Below, piece by piece: positions 62,601 to 64,000 of a stretch of 64,000 nt of DNA; the first letter of the stretch is position 1, and every line of letters starts with the position of its first letter. The stretch comes from Comamonadaceae bacterium G21597-S1 (GTDB taxonomy: Bacteria; Pseudomonadota; Gammaproteobacteria; Burkholderiales; Burkholderiaceae_C). Location of the stretch: positions 1 through 64,000 of the forward strand of contig JAPWHR010000006.1 in assembly GCA_027214345.1 (NCBI GenBank), given 5' to 3'. The notes below the pieces were generated by a model. It saw only the letters and a program-made list of their open reading frames with translations, made no database searches and was not told where the DNA came from. Position numbers and translations under genes: made by a program.

Positions 62601-64000
62601 GCAACGACAGCGATGTCGATGGCGACACGCTGGAGCTGATCTCGGTCGACAGCACGGGCCTGCAGGGCACGGTGCAGGCGCTGGCCGATGGCGGCTTCAG
62701 CTTCACGCCCGCCGATGGTTTCCTGGGCCAGACCTCCTTCACCTACACCGTCGGCGACGGTGCCGGCGGCACGGCGATCGCCACGGTGACGATCGACGTC
62801 GGCAACCTGCCGCCCGAACTGGCGCCGGTCGGGGATCGCACCGTGCTGGCGGGCGAGCTGCTGTCGCTGAACCTGGTCGCGGTGGACCCGGACGGCGTCG
62901 ATACCTTGACCTACCAGCTGCTGGGAGGCCCTGCCGGTGCCCTGCTCGACAGCGCGACCGGTGCCTTGAGCTGGAGCGCGCCTTATCTGGATGCTGCGAC
63001 GGTGGTCACCTTCACCGTGGGTGTCGACGACGGCCTGGGCGGCAGCGACCAACGCAGTTTCGATGTCACCGTCGACCCCGCGCTGTTGCAGGTCAGCAGC
63101 GTCACCTGGACCGATACGGGTTACCAGCTGCGTTTCAACCGGGCGTTCGATGTCTCGCTGCTGAACTTGTACGACGGACAGGGAGCCAACCGGGGCGCGG
63201 CCGACGTCGTGCTGCGCGATGCCGGCAACCAGCCGGTGGTCGGCAGCATCGTCGTCGATGCCGACGCCATGGGATTCACCTTCGTCAAGACCGGCGCGCC
63301 GACCGGCAACGGCCTGCTGGCAGCGGGCCTGCACACACTGTCGCTCGACAGCCGTGCCGACGCCTTCGTCGACACGCAGGGTCGCCTGCTCGACGGTGAC
63401 AACGACGGTGTGGCCGCGGGCGCCTTTGTCGCCAGCGTGAACGTGGCGGCGTCCACGTCGGCGGTCATCGGCATCGGCGAGTTCACGCGTGGTGCCGGCC
63501 AGGATGTCAACCTGCCGGCCAGCGGCGCCGGCATCCCGGTGCGTATCGGCAACGCCGCGGGAGCCAGTTCGGCCAGCTTCACCGTGGTGTACGACAACGG
63601 CCTGCTCGACATCACCGGTGCCGTCAGCAACCTGCCCGGCGTGACGGTGACCACCGACCTGTCGGTCGCCGGCCGGATCGGCGTCCAGATCACCGGCATC
63701 AGCGGCCTGACGAATGCCACGACCGAACTGGTCCACCTGACGGCGAACGTGCCGGCTGGCGCCATCGCGCGGTATGGCCAGGCTCACGTGCTCGACCTGC
63801 GCGACGTGGTCATCAACGGCGGTGCCATGCCGGTGCGTGACGACGACGGCCTGCACGTGGCAGGCTACCTGGGCGACGCCACCGGCGACGGCGCTTATGC
63901 CGCCGACGACGGACAGGCCGTGCTCGACGTGATGAGCCGCAGCAACACCGGCTTCGGCGCGTATCCGCTGGCCGATCCGGTGGTCGTGGCCGGTGCCTTC
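32699..64000 (+). CDS. Giant LEPR-XLL multidomain surface protein (partial, at least 10,434 codons)
   Basis: One open frame from the ATG at 32699 (GGGAG ribosome site, 10-base spacing) to the window end, checked for frame at many points with no stop or shift seen. The N-terminus has no classic signal peptide but carries LEPRLLLS at residues 42-49, the LEPR-XLL motif of very large bacterial surface proteins. Order after it: beta-strand repeats (~180-3,020), barrel-like repeats (~3,060-3,360), more beta repeats (to ~4,350), RTX block (~4,360-4,690), propeller-like region (~4,735-5,160), parallel beta-helix modules with Ig-like links (~5,170-9,020), nidogen-like (~9,045-9,220), Ig/cadherin-like (~9,235-10,120), cohesin-like (~10,250-10,385), dockerin-like (from ~10,390). 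Probably an adhesin or surface scaffold. An alternative start at residue 37 is possible. No secretion genes lie in the window. Confidence 0.93.
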   Translation, partial: MVKLPALLQGLLRRADAGAQSQAGSRAGPRSPHRKTMIFESLEPRLLLSDTPLAAPSFAPAGIINVTAPLTSGDIKVETVYQSGVPVLRVWDNVAGSALAQLTFNQNIRVNIQGRDYLDDLITVDLGYDDGVAGTSPLTSYALMVDFNGGADVPLLTDDSLRVLSSGPDFYAATSLFLDSTDDIQIDSAVQVTDKLNLASEEAIAVNGVSLTAADMYLGVTKAITDGVTLIDGLNLLGNASGSITLAGATLQAADIGVIVATSVNVNTQDASYAGDLIKIATTQTQSNAAITVSGASVLNATGGALTVRATSTVNASTLTQPDSSSNQSDQDASIALSFITSSANVNVGGSAMLTATGAVTVAAGNTVIATTRADGGAGSSSGSAVGGTVAGTVIGGATQATVGGSASLSGASIAVTAVSSRTVDTQARSTQGGATDGATQTTGQQKLQEQDASTSDGDLQLAAAVAFTNISGDSQVLISTGGSMNATGAITIQAGATLAGPSGGVMTVADGSNTQSGSVGIGVGAAINTANVASRVQFSGATTIGAAGGVLAQATLTSQRFGAQATSGAGGSSVGVAGALAINAGVTRAEALMSATANLTLTGGTAFSLKSQTTTTDSAKAQSKVDAGDNAVGVGASVAINVSDTISRAIVDVGARLSGAGAVTVDARSNNTVTTEAKGGSAGGTAVTPVAAITIATSDTLAELRSATQTLSAAGLTVLADHVGTASTTAEGAAKGSNIAVGVSLALGSVVDTARALVDRSVTVGGALAVTAGSRQTSTASSKASAKGGEEDDGSQGDKVDQQTGAQRSAGDNQAASKGGRDSSAAKSNPKAETANTDSESGSGSSPIAVAGAVALNLAQSGVLAATGANRVLTAGDTVTVRSTANLSASAHADGSAVAEGGDAGIGAAVAINVATVDNQARIGSGGSVVADGLTLEALTGAGSGTPTNAHQFSAISTSGAGSDGVSVAGSFALNVVDVTTVASLPGFASTNLNGGDLRVRADSSTTTDAQAIPEGIGASGSSVGVGASVALNVVDTVTTATIADGATLDGTMANVVIQAIGAHNVKTTAKNGAGAGASDSGDGVGVGAGVALAIVSHHKTAHLGAGNVPTDTLNATGNVTIQAAHASAALTEASGDGAGGSVGVGASVGINILSDDVRAQARRNVSTAGAITVESQLAAGSVDTVKASAQGNSEDGKSADSEADNQVNNNPNNGGDKTVPKSQDGVDDGNAKSSSESSSESPDVGVAAAVGVNYAVVDNLAEVGDGVSLVSTGGAVRVSAIAELDMTTLATGQATDLQTGTNVGAAVGVTVGDVDSRARTGTNARLQGSSVTVEARQPNGERSEFKTWSLAAGAADDFGFAGSVSVNRVSYVSEAAVGAGTALVATGNVSVVATNDIGLQTLAGGAGFGEDAGVGVGVAVAIVNPTTHATVGDNAVIDAGGDTTVRARTTLNPMAFPLGDIPLLPSTVDVMSVAAGGGVSTSGTAVAGSVVVNVFTNDTLASLGRGVLVNQNAAAQAGQDVTIDAQDHTRIVSVAGALAASFDSSGVAAGAGVDVGVLNKNTRATVGRGSLIKAGGDINITTDSDEDIISVAASIGGGSGVGISGSFSVYVLGTTTRASTENGSSIATPGVTLDAGDRVSVRADGQLDFIPVAGSLAISGSSAGVGLSNTTLVHNDTVEARIGDRSTVVARGWGASVVAHSSEDVTSVAAAGSGASSAGVAGSAAVNILNETTLARIGNGVSFDVMPSGLSLLRPDVLVQADDTTNLITVAGSVGGGGSGGVGAGAAVTKTSKVTEASIGSAASGDIRGDLQVLSDSVEDVVSIAAAAGAGGSVGIAGSAGVLVADVVTRAFVGDDPSDATASLGAGGLHVRGSGQISANDMLDVTNIVGTIAVGGAAGVGAAVGVPVVTKRVESFVGAGQNLRVDGQSTLDIRTGDFSIGFQSAPEKPGNVDIQGGHKPTKADAAFGPPDVGQLTDSDQDGNADGIVDTNHDGVDDRNGDPMYGGVRVASLATQGGFSGLSITATNRDSVKNFAMAAGGAATAAVSVAAGVNVFGTTTRAYIGGGAVVNGDLSGAAAGQTVNLRASNDFYHLEVAGALAVAAGAGISPAVGVSVMSMTTEAFIGDGATVRAADDVLVRARTAENLLAVSAAIGGGVAGVGGAVTVPVVDNTTRAFIGSNATVAAGGDVAILASDDSKMLVVSGAGGFGLVGVGASVGVLSLTKSTNAYIGANSTVDAKGFGSGVAGVLDGGANGVASFSTTAAHGVVVQATSAEDVTHLAIAAGGGFVGVAGGVAITLIDSDTRAWIDAGARINRTADNAGASSQQDVTVRAGNRIETFSFAGGLAGGFVGVGGAVDIGSIKNDTAAFIRGGADVAARGDVVVGAHHLDKNFGFTLALGGGVVGIGAAVSVWSLGTPLSANYQNSQGQNGSAFSANGGNQQNVAADQGGSMNNRVASQMGGYSSGNTNDNKTDANERLAGIGKSAQTSLNTKGPSGTSLRALIASNATPAGTQAYIEAGATVRSGGGITVDAKDRSEAQFIGAGGGGGLVGVGATIRVLNLANNARASAGGNLYAGGQIRVNGELIENIEQISVAFGGGFVGLGASVSVINDKSTAHAFIADGATIDNASSINITATSNQTLHALTTSVQGGAAAIGASFTRIAIGNDAATDTYAGIGSNVMIGQGSGSVGNITIQAKSRISATLDTFAMAGGIVGLTFNFAYADITPDVRATIGGGTRINSTGAIRVLSGTDHYARTEVFGLSVGGLAAGLSLARSNLDATVSAEAGGQITADSITIAAGHNVDPLTNQAIHQAAGGGIRGAFATAEAPAVGLVTANASLATATSTADAVAAVSAGAVFNVAGALSVRANGISQSIAVGRSISVSLAGMGLLNSRAVASGTNRSSIGAGARVNAGTLLVQSDGIDHADSDNDSTDISGLGNIGFSFSKAEVNPTVTARIGEGATVEVTGTLAVRANSIADGDAKAHRTGLSLGLDFGMIKGDAVVTPTVSATVDSSAANPTVVNAGTIDIQARHGSPVSVSDGTLASIDTGADLLVTAGEHGLITGDSILYSPEGNTPIGGLVADRTYGVIVYNDTTVKLGAPFQGSNVDDNRDTIRFASQHGLSTGDQLEYGYLFTSGASGAIGGLNNGTKYYVRVIDALTVKLGTSLAQVTQNLKSFQPGAVDAAADVITLASHGFTTGQAVTYRGPRSATFQGFAVDDAADKIAIGAAPNGNDFVTGDRVTYTVSGIDGRSPVALGGLGNNGSYYVFRVDAETIKLSTSVIKNDGTDVFINLTRSSGSDLSLHRLVRFGEKPITGLEDGRTYYVTRIDANSFSLAVTAGGATVNLDTAGVAGTQYIGVEGIDLSGSGVTGQHFLAYDISGSLSGTQRLAGAGGLSAAPDQFGIDGISYANGAGPSFALLIAGVGAHAGVDVKPTLLAATGEGARLTASGDVSIIGTSYGNAEGYTGVSAGAFLGSIGYSDLRMNLDLDTQARVGVSSSIRSGGDITVEAENRHVAQGTSYAGGGAAGISITGADAIAEALPITLANIGAGADLHADGDINIYARMGAKGTVKADSKAYAGLGSGGAAEAYWAIGAANNNFNSAARETTVNLDADSRLRAENKLTLYSLVSEVDVNSITSASAASAFYSDPDAESRTLITSIALITAKSGAQAIGVNALDATATHRDITNYARAGAYGGSAFGAPDADSWAINRLNARIITDAGSAFGSKDVDVQANFNPPFSLKSIQEAKGFSLNVFDDRGDAHLENSYTRHITFNGDIILLSAPTPRLLVDAAGNIAEAEGLTAVDEGTRIVVNDISNDGNAGKARLSTNTMAISINGAYTPFGGIIDGDQGTVIVRHTWETVDLTNFSGKDLWVNAIDPIDRTGRAEVAIDVDTNNYRFDIAHEYAPTAISIANLGSAGTPAIVINGLIDNPIGTTTIVNNRGDVLGTNTGLVRTNKANVQAAGHIGFTPPVLLGPLSFGRLNLELVQSEGRATGLDTSSGASQALQVRGLDRNPAAGLFQLELGVLDAGADIDLRILPTQVQLTIADAPAGYLVDVSEYQPTLDEVYGDGDPDSNPIMRTTAAYADHYKPDGGGPVFTVPVGVFGTGTTLADSHVNVALLRAGGNINVVAAFQSTRIDITANTNLTGLGRIDVLTNGNIVLIETEGDLRAGSIVSTLNNVTLTAAAGIVDAEGDAAADVSGNRIVLTALAGPIGAFLNDLEIDSAYSAAGDVRADAPGDVFIHEMTGSLVVDQIVADAGDVRLTTRDSAASGEDIVVGDGKLVSALAGSITLQAGDSLALSGSVLALANLFFNVDFRNADRGFGTSAVSLRNTNLRGSRLFLRGDEDDDLLDADGVEIPAMAWGLGGNDQIYGGTLDDQLYGGEGADFISGGSGNDLIVAGGGVGDTLLGGDGDDVIYGSPDGADNDPDFDDAIRFGDVIDGGAGDDEIHALGGADDIRGGSGNDWIDAGAGNDRVQGGAGADLIYGHLGNDLIYGFSISGAGDDAADDILYGEWGNDTIVGGAGNDLIDGGFGNDNLSGNGGDDIIRAGHGLNTLSGGDGNDQLYGSDDGADIISGGTGRDRIWGYAGNDTLRGDDGDDIIEGGAGDDIIEGGAGADLLVGGDGNDILYGHSLSAVGDDNAVDVLFGDLGGAASALAGQDRLIGNGGNDLLYGEAGDDDIAGTAGFQQLETSGGSGNVIDFGNAGDTAGFVTAPVTTAAPALMPVDYSMNRAAADLPDGSVQRGRWANLAGAASEDGLSGSGGLSTDPAVAIGPDGSAYAAWTDTRSGNPQILVARLVGGVWTELAGSAGGNALGAGVAPSVNAAFAPSIVIDASGAPVVAWTADHGAGQSDVRAARFNSASGQWEALGGSLGTAGLSGTGTAGAVKLVMHGGGVVAVWLDGNAGSQRIYARQFSGGAWVPVGTGSASGNGLAGGSFAADVRDIAVAGDGSRIALAWTQVDSGTGLRQVYLREFSGGAWSAIGGSASGTGVSGIADPAVAGSISHNTQPSLAYFGGQLFVAWQAFADQGATIAVARYDNTPARTLERIDVFGQPGVPASPQLSAGGDALRLLWQRQPLDDAPTDLYALRYNAASGHFVQELLGEASSGGLSKTGGRAMQLALATDNSGRSTVVWQDAITGEPEIYARGMSTTVARSFNALGDGSIQAILDANDLGAGDVIVVFGTVTGDVVVAAQDAGVTIYGAAGSQIVGSITVAANNVLLQRLQVSGAVNTLGNIAGFALTESTVTSVGLLGGSNAQVTANTVTGSVLVSGAVQGALIDHNTVGGTTGISVQGTPGNGPTNLTISHNTINAGDTGIALGVAAQGRIHDNHVRAGATGLAISNAFSGLIADNRIQGNQVGVRYDAGAALSGNTVYGSAIGIRTTVAGMADGLGFVAGSDVNHVDANTTGIQSVGAQFQLQHVSGGTTGVTGSGIVGGTSLDLANVISGNTTGISAFAGTVQYSRIADNTVGIEVSAAMNGLKVWHNVIHGNAVAGLRITGASDIRIYQNTFHAVTGDNIRLQSGTSNVEIQGNILWAESGYDIYVANDSQRGFHSDYNNLYQTGTGKLVYWTKDFIDVLDWQADVARYDLHSIGATVVNPGWARPQFMDMYRGDYRLFAVVAGQRFSSPDVDASNVLLDQSTPPHYVNLIANNGFESGLAGWTVNAGSAVKASAPAAYQGSQYFSAGSSEQGFAEQSINLVNAGFATSEIDGGLLDLAFGGRVRSASEAPRDAGTVSLVFLDAVGQEIRRQAVKALNTDGRWELVGDRVTAPTGARFAVLRFDAARNSGGTNDAWFDTGFVVRVSDAYIPDLGAYGAGTHEAPADPMPRIELKFPDLYTDWEKDEPLSIRWITTNNAANSPVRIDLLQDTPDGPQLLVNLALATPDDGDFIWIPANSGIDFNTKNLRIQVSLSQNPAVLDRAQETFSVPEDGQDYFVDDQSNTGDSYTPTALGSNRNTGKTPEVPKPNPVNVFRAYDLQAGDTLYIDTGDYPMIDPIGVSGSNDVSLLVGPGMGRDEGFTITGPTDTSLIARLFPAIPGDRTRALIDLDDADFVTVRHLTLENALRGVYTHGGSDSFEASFLTATGHAQEGFRIETASPFGDFDHLVALNNGAGGIYVSGTIRSLTHSTASGNVGDGVRIVGGVLEVSDNIARNNTDWGFELSQSGDGMVVRNESSANRAGIYASNSVGSTTVRIGDTDLAAGNGNRVFNNRDGGIYAYYGALVAGNTVFGHTSSNAWGIYGYSNVTTDANVVYGNTQGIYGWYGTINRNRVYANTNDGIRAENTDLFGNVVYGNAVGLRVADYYNQSRTARSNLIYGNSSAGVLIAGYGLTFINNTVYQVTGDAVRVADASGIGLYNNILGTDGGYVLSVASNSQVGFASDFNLFLDGGTLGQWQGVDRNSLAAWRGASFTDASSLVADALFVDPDGADNALGFVSLAQDGRDDDFHLRSAYGGFQGGSGLAPVRDAASSLPVFIAPTALTSTGQSPAIDRGRASDPYANEPTANGGYINIGVYGNTSQAGRSPDQYITILNPNGGERIGQDSTVDIRWRSFGFTGNVDIAYRGGAAADFTVLGSNEANDGSFSWLVDAATFLAGTDYEIRITSVDAPAVLDLSDALFSVIAPITFYYVNDSSLAGDEYTSAVGSDANDGLSPDQPKSSIRGILDAYDLKPGDVILVDTGHYVLGTNIFVAADDSGVTIRGAQEGQTILDRANKNTGAYVFEFQGADDVTLERLHITGGLQGVYANTNVDSDRVSIIDSRVYGNANWGVYARTGNDVWVVSGNLVEYNASGGVNLEGVDALVEGNEVARNNGWGVDVAGARGRVLDNVVYANSNGVYTNYNGGWANRSLIEGNRVFDNSTGIQGNYDVEIRDNEVWDNSSNGIAVYYGAHAHDNLSWGNSTGIYAYSANKVYDNRVWANTTGITLDYGNEAYGNRVYGNSGTGMLVRQWDNWVHNNVVQANGGVGVLLDGAYRSGVGTRIENNTVVGTLADALVVQGNSSNIVIRNNILEQRGSGYALNVASNSQQGFASDYNLFMLGASAKLGYWEDRPFLNRTDWFYEIGQDRNSVTADARFVDADGADNVVGWDGSAVAGSVRIVDDGDATFATVGTWTTVGTGGSTNPRGGDALNALAGDGASQASWTFDGLTAGYYRVSASWPYQTVMSSDSLFRIYDGNTVVGAQEVNQNYRASAGFTDAGSIWENLSVVRISGASLRVVLDNLANGKVIADAVRIERLVGDFGADDDLHLRSDSPAIDRGDPNSPALGEPRPNGNRVDLGAYGNTSQANTSPDPMVQVLGPNGLEKLEVGVPVTVSWRSAGLLPYDSVLRLDAGQDNLAAPGNWLGQVSGDRTDGYSNYYGTINTNTAIDMSALAAGTPEAMVRSYAYAPGGTTAGYQITYQVDAADGAYQAVLYFVEPSNIAVGARKFDIVANGTVVAADVDVRALAGNVINKAVALTLNLNVSGGQGLKLEFVNKSASYSAIVSGIELRQANASGVANPVLSLQASIDNGASWTTVATGLTLDQYGNGQTLWTPDTETVGNTARLRVVATINPPSGAITVSDTSDEGFLIANAGTRYYVNDGSLAGDEYTTAVGDNANSGKDPSRPMASLAALLRAYDLDAGDIIYVDSGNYSLATNIVLAQQDSGVVIQGAQLPGHATVLDRGNTNTGAYVFEFQGADDVTLERLHITGGLQGVYANTNVDSDRVSIIDSRVYGNANWGVYARTGNDVWVVSGNLVEYNASGGVNLEGVDALVEGNEVARNNGWGVDVAGARGRVLDNVVYANSNGVYTNYNGGWANRSLIEGNRVFDNSTGIQGNYDVEIRDNEVWDNSSNGIAVYYGAHAHDNLSWGNSTGIYAYSANKVYDNRVWANTTGITLDYGNEAYGNRVYGNSGTGMLVRQWDNWVHNNVVQANGGVGVLLDGAYRSGVGTRIENNTVVGTLADALVVQGNSSNIVIRNNILEQRGSGYALNVASNSQQGFASDYNLFMLGASAKLGYWEDRPFLNRTDWFYEIGQDRNSVTADARFVDADGADNVVGWDGSAVAGSVRIVDDGDATFATVGTWTTVGTGGSTNPRGGDALNALAGDGASQASWTFDGLTAGYYRVSASWPYQTVMSSDSLFRIYDGNTVVGAQEVNQNYRASAGFTDAGSIWENLSVVRISGASLRVVLDNLANGKVIADAVRIERLVGDFGADDDLHLRSDSPAIDRGDPNSPALGEPRPNGNRVDLGAYGNTSQANTSPDPMVQVLGPNGLEKLEVGVPVTVSWRSAGLLPYDSVLRLDAGQDNLAAPGNWLGQVSGDRTDGYSNYYGTINTNTAIDMSALAAGTPEAMVRSYAYAPGGTTAGYQITYQVDAADGAYQAVLYFVEPSNIAVGARKFDIVANGTVVAADVDVRALAGNVINKAVALTLNLNVSGGQGLKLEFVNKSASYSAIVSGIELRQANASGVANPVLSLQASIDNGASWTTVATGLTLDQYGNGQTLWTPDTETVGNTARLRVVATINPPSGAITVSDTSDEGFLIANAGTRYYVNDGSLAGDEYTTAVGDNANSGKDPSRPMASLAALLRAYDLDAGDIIYVDSGNYSLATNIVLAQQDSGVVIQGAQLPGHATVLDRGNTNTGQVVIDLRGADDVTLRNLRLTGGSYGLWADSGVDSDRVTLADSQVYGNLYHGVYVESNSASEDFTVTGGALHNNGYSGAYLRAAGGLITGSELYGNGQWGAEVYYTSAAGQITVSGNKVHDNASGGVNANNYALVSGNEVYSHLGSGDRGILVTNNAVARDNFVHHNYDGIYASSGGTADHNEVYFNTRYGIDLWNGIASANRVYSNSIGVNQQYYSSIENNVIYVNTNVGVQIGNSAYDTSFTRSNTIYQPVGDAVLVQSNAGNTHLANNIIQVNAGYAINLASAASLVQSDYNLFWTPQAGGRIGLYAGVQQATLAAWRIASGKDADSKYGDPLFLDIDGADNILGERELVAGNGFDDNFGLRANSAAIDAGNMYFAPPTDIDGLERRDDPSTVNTGDGLPLYVATAQPFDNFPLTGTKLNYRTGDGATTYTLPFAFPFYGQSYTTAYINTNGFIQFGTSTGSSSGNNSNSLQGLIDRIRIAPLWDNLSTFSSSDATRDLYADTSVAGQVTIRWAAVQEGTANPVNFSVTLFQDGRFRFDYGPSASGLTPTVGVSAGNGQTYVLATYDGQSDLSSAGPLEWAATPGLNYYDIGAYEFLGDSNDTNGPTVTAISQLPPDGGTTAAAFSSLQIDFSEALDRISARSPANYELLYAGADDIFGTADDSRIAIDPGYSFPETNLTLQLTNGVLGEGNYRLRLSGTLGIFDTAGNLLDGDANGVAGGDYVRSFTIDRSGNQPPNATDAVVSTNEATGVLITLGGTDPNGDALSFSLVSNPLYGVLSDFDPVAHTVRYTPNANFNGTDSFRFRVDDGNLGTDDGTLIVNVLPVNARPSGQDVAAVTDEDLAVQILLPGFDVETARGNLIFDPVLQPTHGSLILGPGGLWTYTPDADFNGVDTFTYTVTDRGDPDGSTGNALVSTPSTVTITVRPVNDAPRIGTIVSPTVDEGQTLNFAVPGIDPDGDTLSYSLVGPAIAGASINASTGMLTYAAADGALTVPFTVRVSDGTSSTDAQFDVIVANVAPSISLTGASSVDVNVPYTINFSATDPGQDTISSWLVRWGDGTTQTLAGSATSATRSYSSGGNFSITVTATDEDGNYTSAPLAVRAIAPNRPPVVPALQSGAVDEDQSVLLTLSYGDPDGDPITVSFPTGPVHGVLSDFNPLTRQVRYTPTADYNGSDNFQLRVDDGLGGVSTGTVSLTVRPVNDAPTALADVFAVTSGEVLNGQLAGTDLETVAGALQFAQVSGPAHGVLSLLADGSFSYTPTAGYVGSDAFSFQVTDNGDPAGSGTGNGAPRSSAPQTVTIDVLQFNRDPVAQDDGFSVHAGQVLQIAAPGLLGNDSDVDGDTLELISVDSTGLQGTVQALADGGFSFTPADGFLGQTSFTYTVGDGAGGTAIATVTIDVGNLPPELAPVGDRTVLAGELLSLNLVAVDPDGVDTLTYQLLGGPAGALLDSATGALSWSAPYLDAATVVTFTVGVDDGLGGSDQRSFDVTVDPALLQVSSVTWTDTGYQLRFNRAFDVSLLNLYDGQGANRGAADVVLRDAGNQPVVGSIVVDADAMGFTFVKTGAPTGNGLLAAGLHTLSLDSRADAFVDTQGRLLDGDNDGVAAGAFVASVNVAASTSAVIGIGEFTRGAGQDVNLPASGAGIPVRIGNAAGASSASFTVVYDNGLLDITGAVSNLPGVTVTTDLSVAGRIGVQITGISGLTNATTELVHLTANVPAGAIARYGQAHVLDLRDVVINGGAMPVRDDDGLHVAGYLGDATGDGAYAADDGQAVLDVMSRSNTGFGAYPLADPVVVAGAF
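33240..41760 (+). repeat. Array of ~30-35 beta-strand repeats in the giant protein
   Basis: Each unit, roughly 70-100 residues, has a core such as SVGVGASVALNVVDT followed by a phrase of the type A.IGDGA.V...G.V.V.A. Units are diverged, not identical. The alternation of small and hydrophobic residues fits stacked beta-helix or beta-solenoid turns, making a long rod. Counted by eye, so the number is approximate. Confidence 0.75.
41880..42770 (+). repeat. Short barrel-like repeats (FCCH-like)
   Basis: About four units share the pattern HGL.TGD...Y...G...IGGL..GT.YYVRVID..T.KLG. This resembles the small beta-barrel repeats called FCCH-like that occur in tail-fibre and giant surface proteins. 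Family assignment is tentative. Confidence 0.5.
45775..46765 (+). repeat. RTX (hemolysin-type calcium-binding) repeat block
   Basis: About 20 nonapeptide-like GG.GND.I.GG units, for example GGSGNDLIVAGG and GGDGDDVIYG, at residues ~4,360-4,690. These form a calcium-loaded parallel beta-roll in type I secreted proteins. Here the block lies in mid-protein, not near a C-terminal secretion signal. Confidence 0.9.
46900..48180 (+). other. Propeller-like region of the giant protein
   Basis: Repeats of the type PAVAIGPDGSAYAAWTDTRSG.PQI.VARL.GG.WT.LAG recur about seven times, each ~50-60 residues, with a conserved AW and an aromatic strand end. This is the look of a beta-propeller of the sialidase/exo-repeat kind. 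No catalytic motif recognised. Confidence 0.55.
52880..55732 (+). repeat. 2,853-bp tandem duplication, copy 1
   Basis: Begins on a codon boundary (residue 6,728) with NTGAYVFEFQGADDV and contains a parallel beta-helix module, a hydrophobic/Ig-like section and the lead-in of the next module. Length 2,853 = 951 codons, so the frame is kept. Every stretch compared with copy 2 was identical. Confidence 0.92.
55733..58585 (+). repeat. 2,853-bp tandem duplication, copy 2
   Basis: Directly abuts copy 1 at a constant offset of 2,853 bp. Identity ends within a few bases after 58585, where the following module reads NTGQVVIDL in place of NTGAYVFEF. No transposase, target-site duplication or other mobile-element signature is present. 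Confidence 0.92.
59830..60360 (+). other. Nidogen-like domain in the giant protein
   Basis: Contains LPFAFPFYGQSYTTAYINTN, then GFIQFGTSTG, IAPLWDNLSTF, VTIRWAAVQ and a closing FSVTLFQDGRFRFDYG, the pattern of nidogen-like extracellular domains, at residues ~9,045-9,220. Function in bacteria is unproven; it suggests matrix or surface binding. Confidence 0.6.
60400..63060 (+). other. Ig- and cadherin-like domain string in the giant protein
   Basis: A Big_5-like Ig domain (GPTVTAISQLPPDGGTTAAA...DFSEALD) is followed by about five cadherin-like domains with DPDGD or DPNGD calcium motifs and endings such as YTPTADYNGSDNFQLRVDDG, then a putative-Ig type domain near 62,815-63,060. Typical of calcium-stiffened adhesin stalks. 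Confidence 0.75.
63460..63855 (+). other. Cohesin-like domain in the giant protein
   Basis: The segment from VNLPASGAGIPVRIGNAAGA through SFTVVYDNGLLDITGAV, LVHLTANVPAGA and VLDLRDVVING follows the cohesin pattern (VPV.I.N..g...F...YDp..L.........L..L.F.V...A). Residues ~10,250-10,385. Confidence 0.55.
63864..64000 (+). other. Dockerin-like calcium loop at the window edge (partial)
   Basis: GYLGDATGDGAYAADDGQAV has Asp/Thr/Asp-Gly at loop positions 1, 3, 5-6 and Asp at 12, as in the first EF-hand-like loop of type I dockerins, followed by a helix and a PLADPVVV linker. The second loop would lie beyond the window. Confidence 0.5.

Overview
The window is about two-thirds GC and reads as a chromosomal segment of a betaproteobacterium, most likely order Burkholderiales. 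Pointers are the pilT / cyclic-nucleotide-binding / pilU cluster, the rsmI-yraN-SIS-dolP block, the MocR-controlled gabTD cluster and the general codon use. The genus cannot be fixed from what I can see. No rRNA, tRNA, CRISPR array or transposase was found.

Layout, left half (1-32,276): about 30 compact, ordinary genes. (1) 104-8,439: a polyamine/GABA cluster on the minus strand (gabT, gabD, a nitrilase-family amidase and an unusually long Orn/Lys/Arg decarboxylase), divergent from a MocR-type regulator, with a cluster of CATTGG half-sites between them. (2) 8,462-10,216: a minus-strand operon of a membrane protein, an AhpD-like protein and an ECF41-type sigma factor, preceded by what looks like an exact ECF41 promoter. 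(3) 10,496-14,495: a TetR regulator and a self-sufficient reductive-dehalogenase-type fusion enzyme. (4) 14,566-16,905: a small membrane protein, a pirin, a SHOCT/PspC protein and a universal stress protein. (5) 16,930-20,349: an alpha/beta hydrolase and rsmI, divergent from yraN-diaA-dolP. (6) 20,350-20,650: an intergenic stretch with two hairpin repeats that differ by a compensated base change. (7) 20,651-24,488: a beta-hydroxyacid dehydrogenase and the pilT-cNMP-pilU twitching cluster. (8) 24,526-29,010: yggS, a DUF3617-like secreted protein, two translationally coupled Lrp/AsnC regulators, and ornithine cyclodeaminase plus arginase, which together form an arginine-to-proline route. (9) 29,123-32,276: two tiny ORFs, a class C-like serine hydrolase and an Hsp70 ATPase-only protein.

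Right half (32,699-64,000): one uninterrupted plus-strand reading frame of at least 10,434 codons that runs off the end of the window. It starts with a LEPR-XLL motif and then carries, in order: about 30-35 beta-strand repeats, a short barrel-like repeat block, more beta repeats, an RTX calcium-binding block, a propeller-like region, NosD-like parallel beta-helix modules, a nidogen-like domain, Ig/cadherin-like domains, a cohesin-like domain and, at the very edge, a dockerin-like calcium loop. Within it lies a perfect-looking in-frame tandem duplication of 2,853 bp (951 codons) whose codon choice differs from its surroundings. This giant surface protein is the standout feature of the window. 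The fused reductive dehalogenase and the ECF41 operon are the next most interesting.
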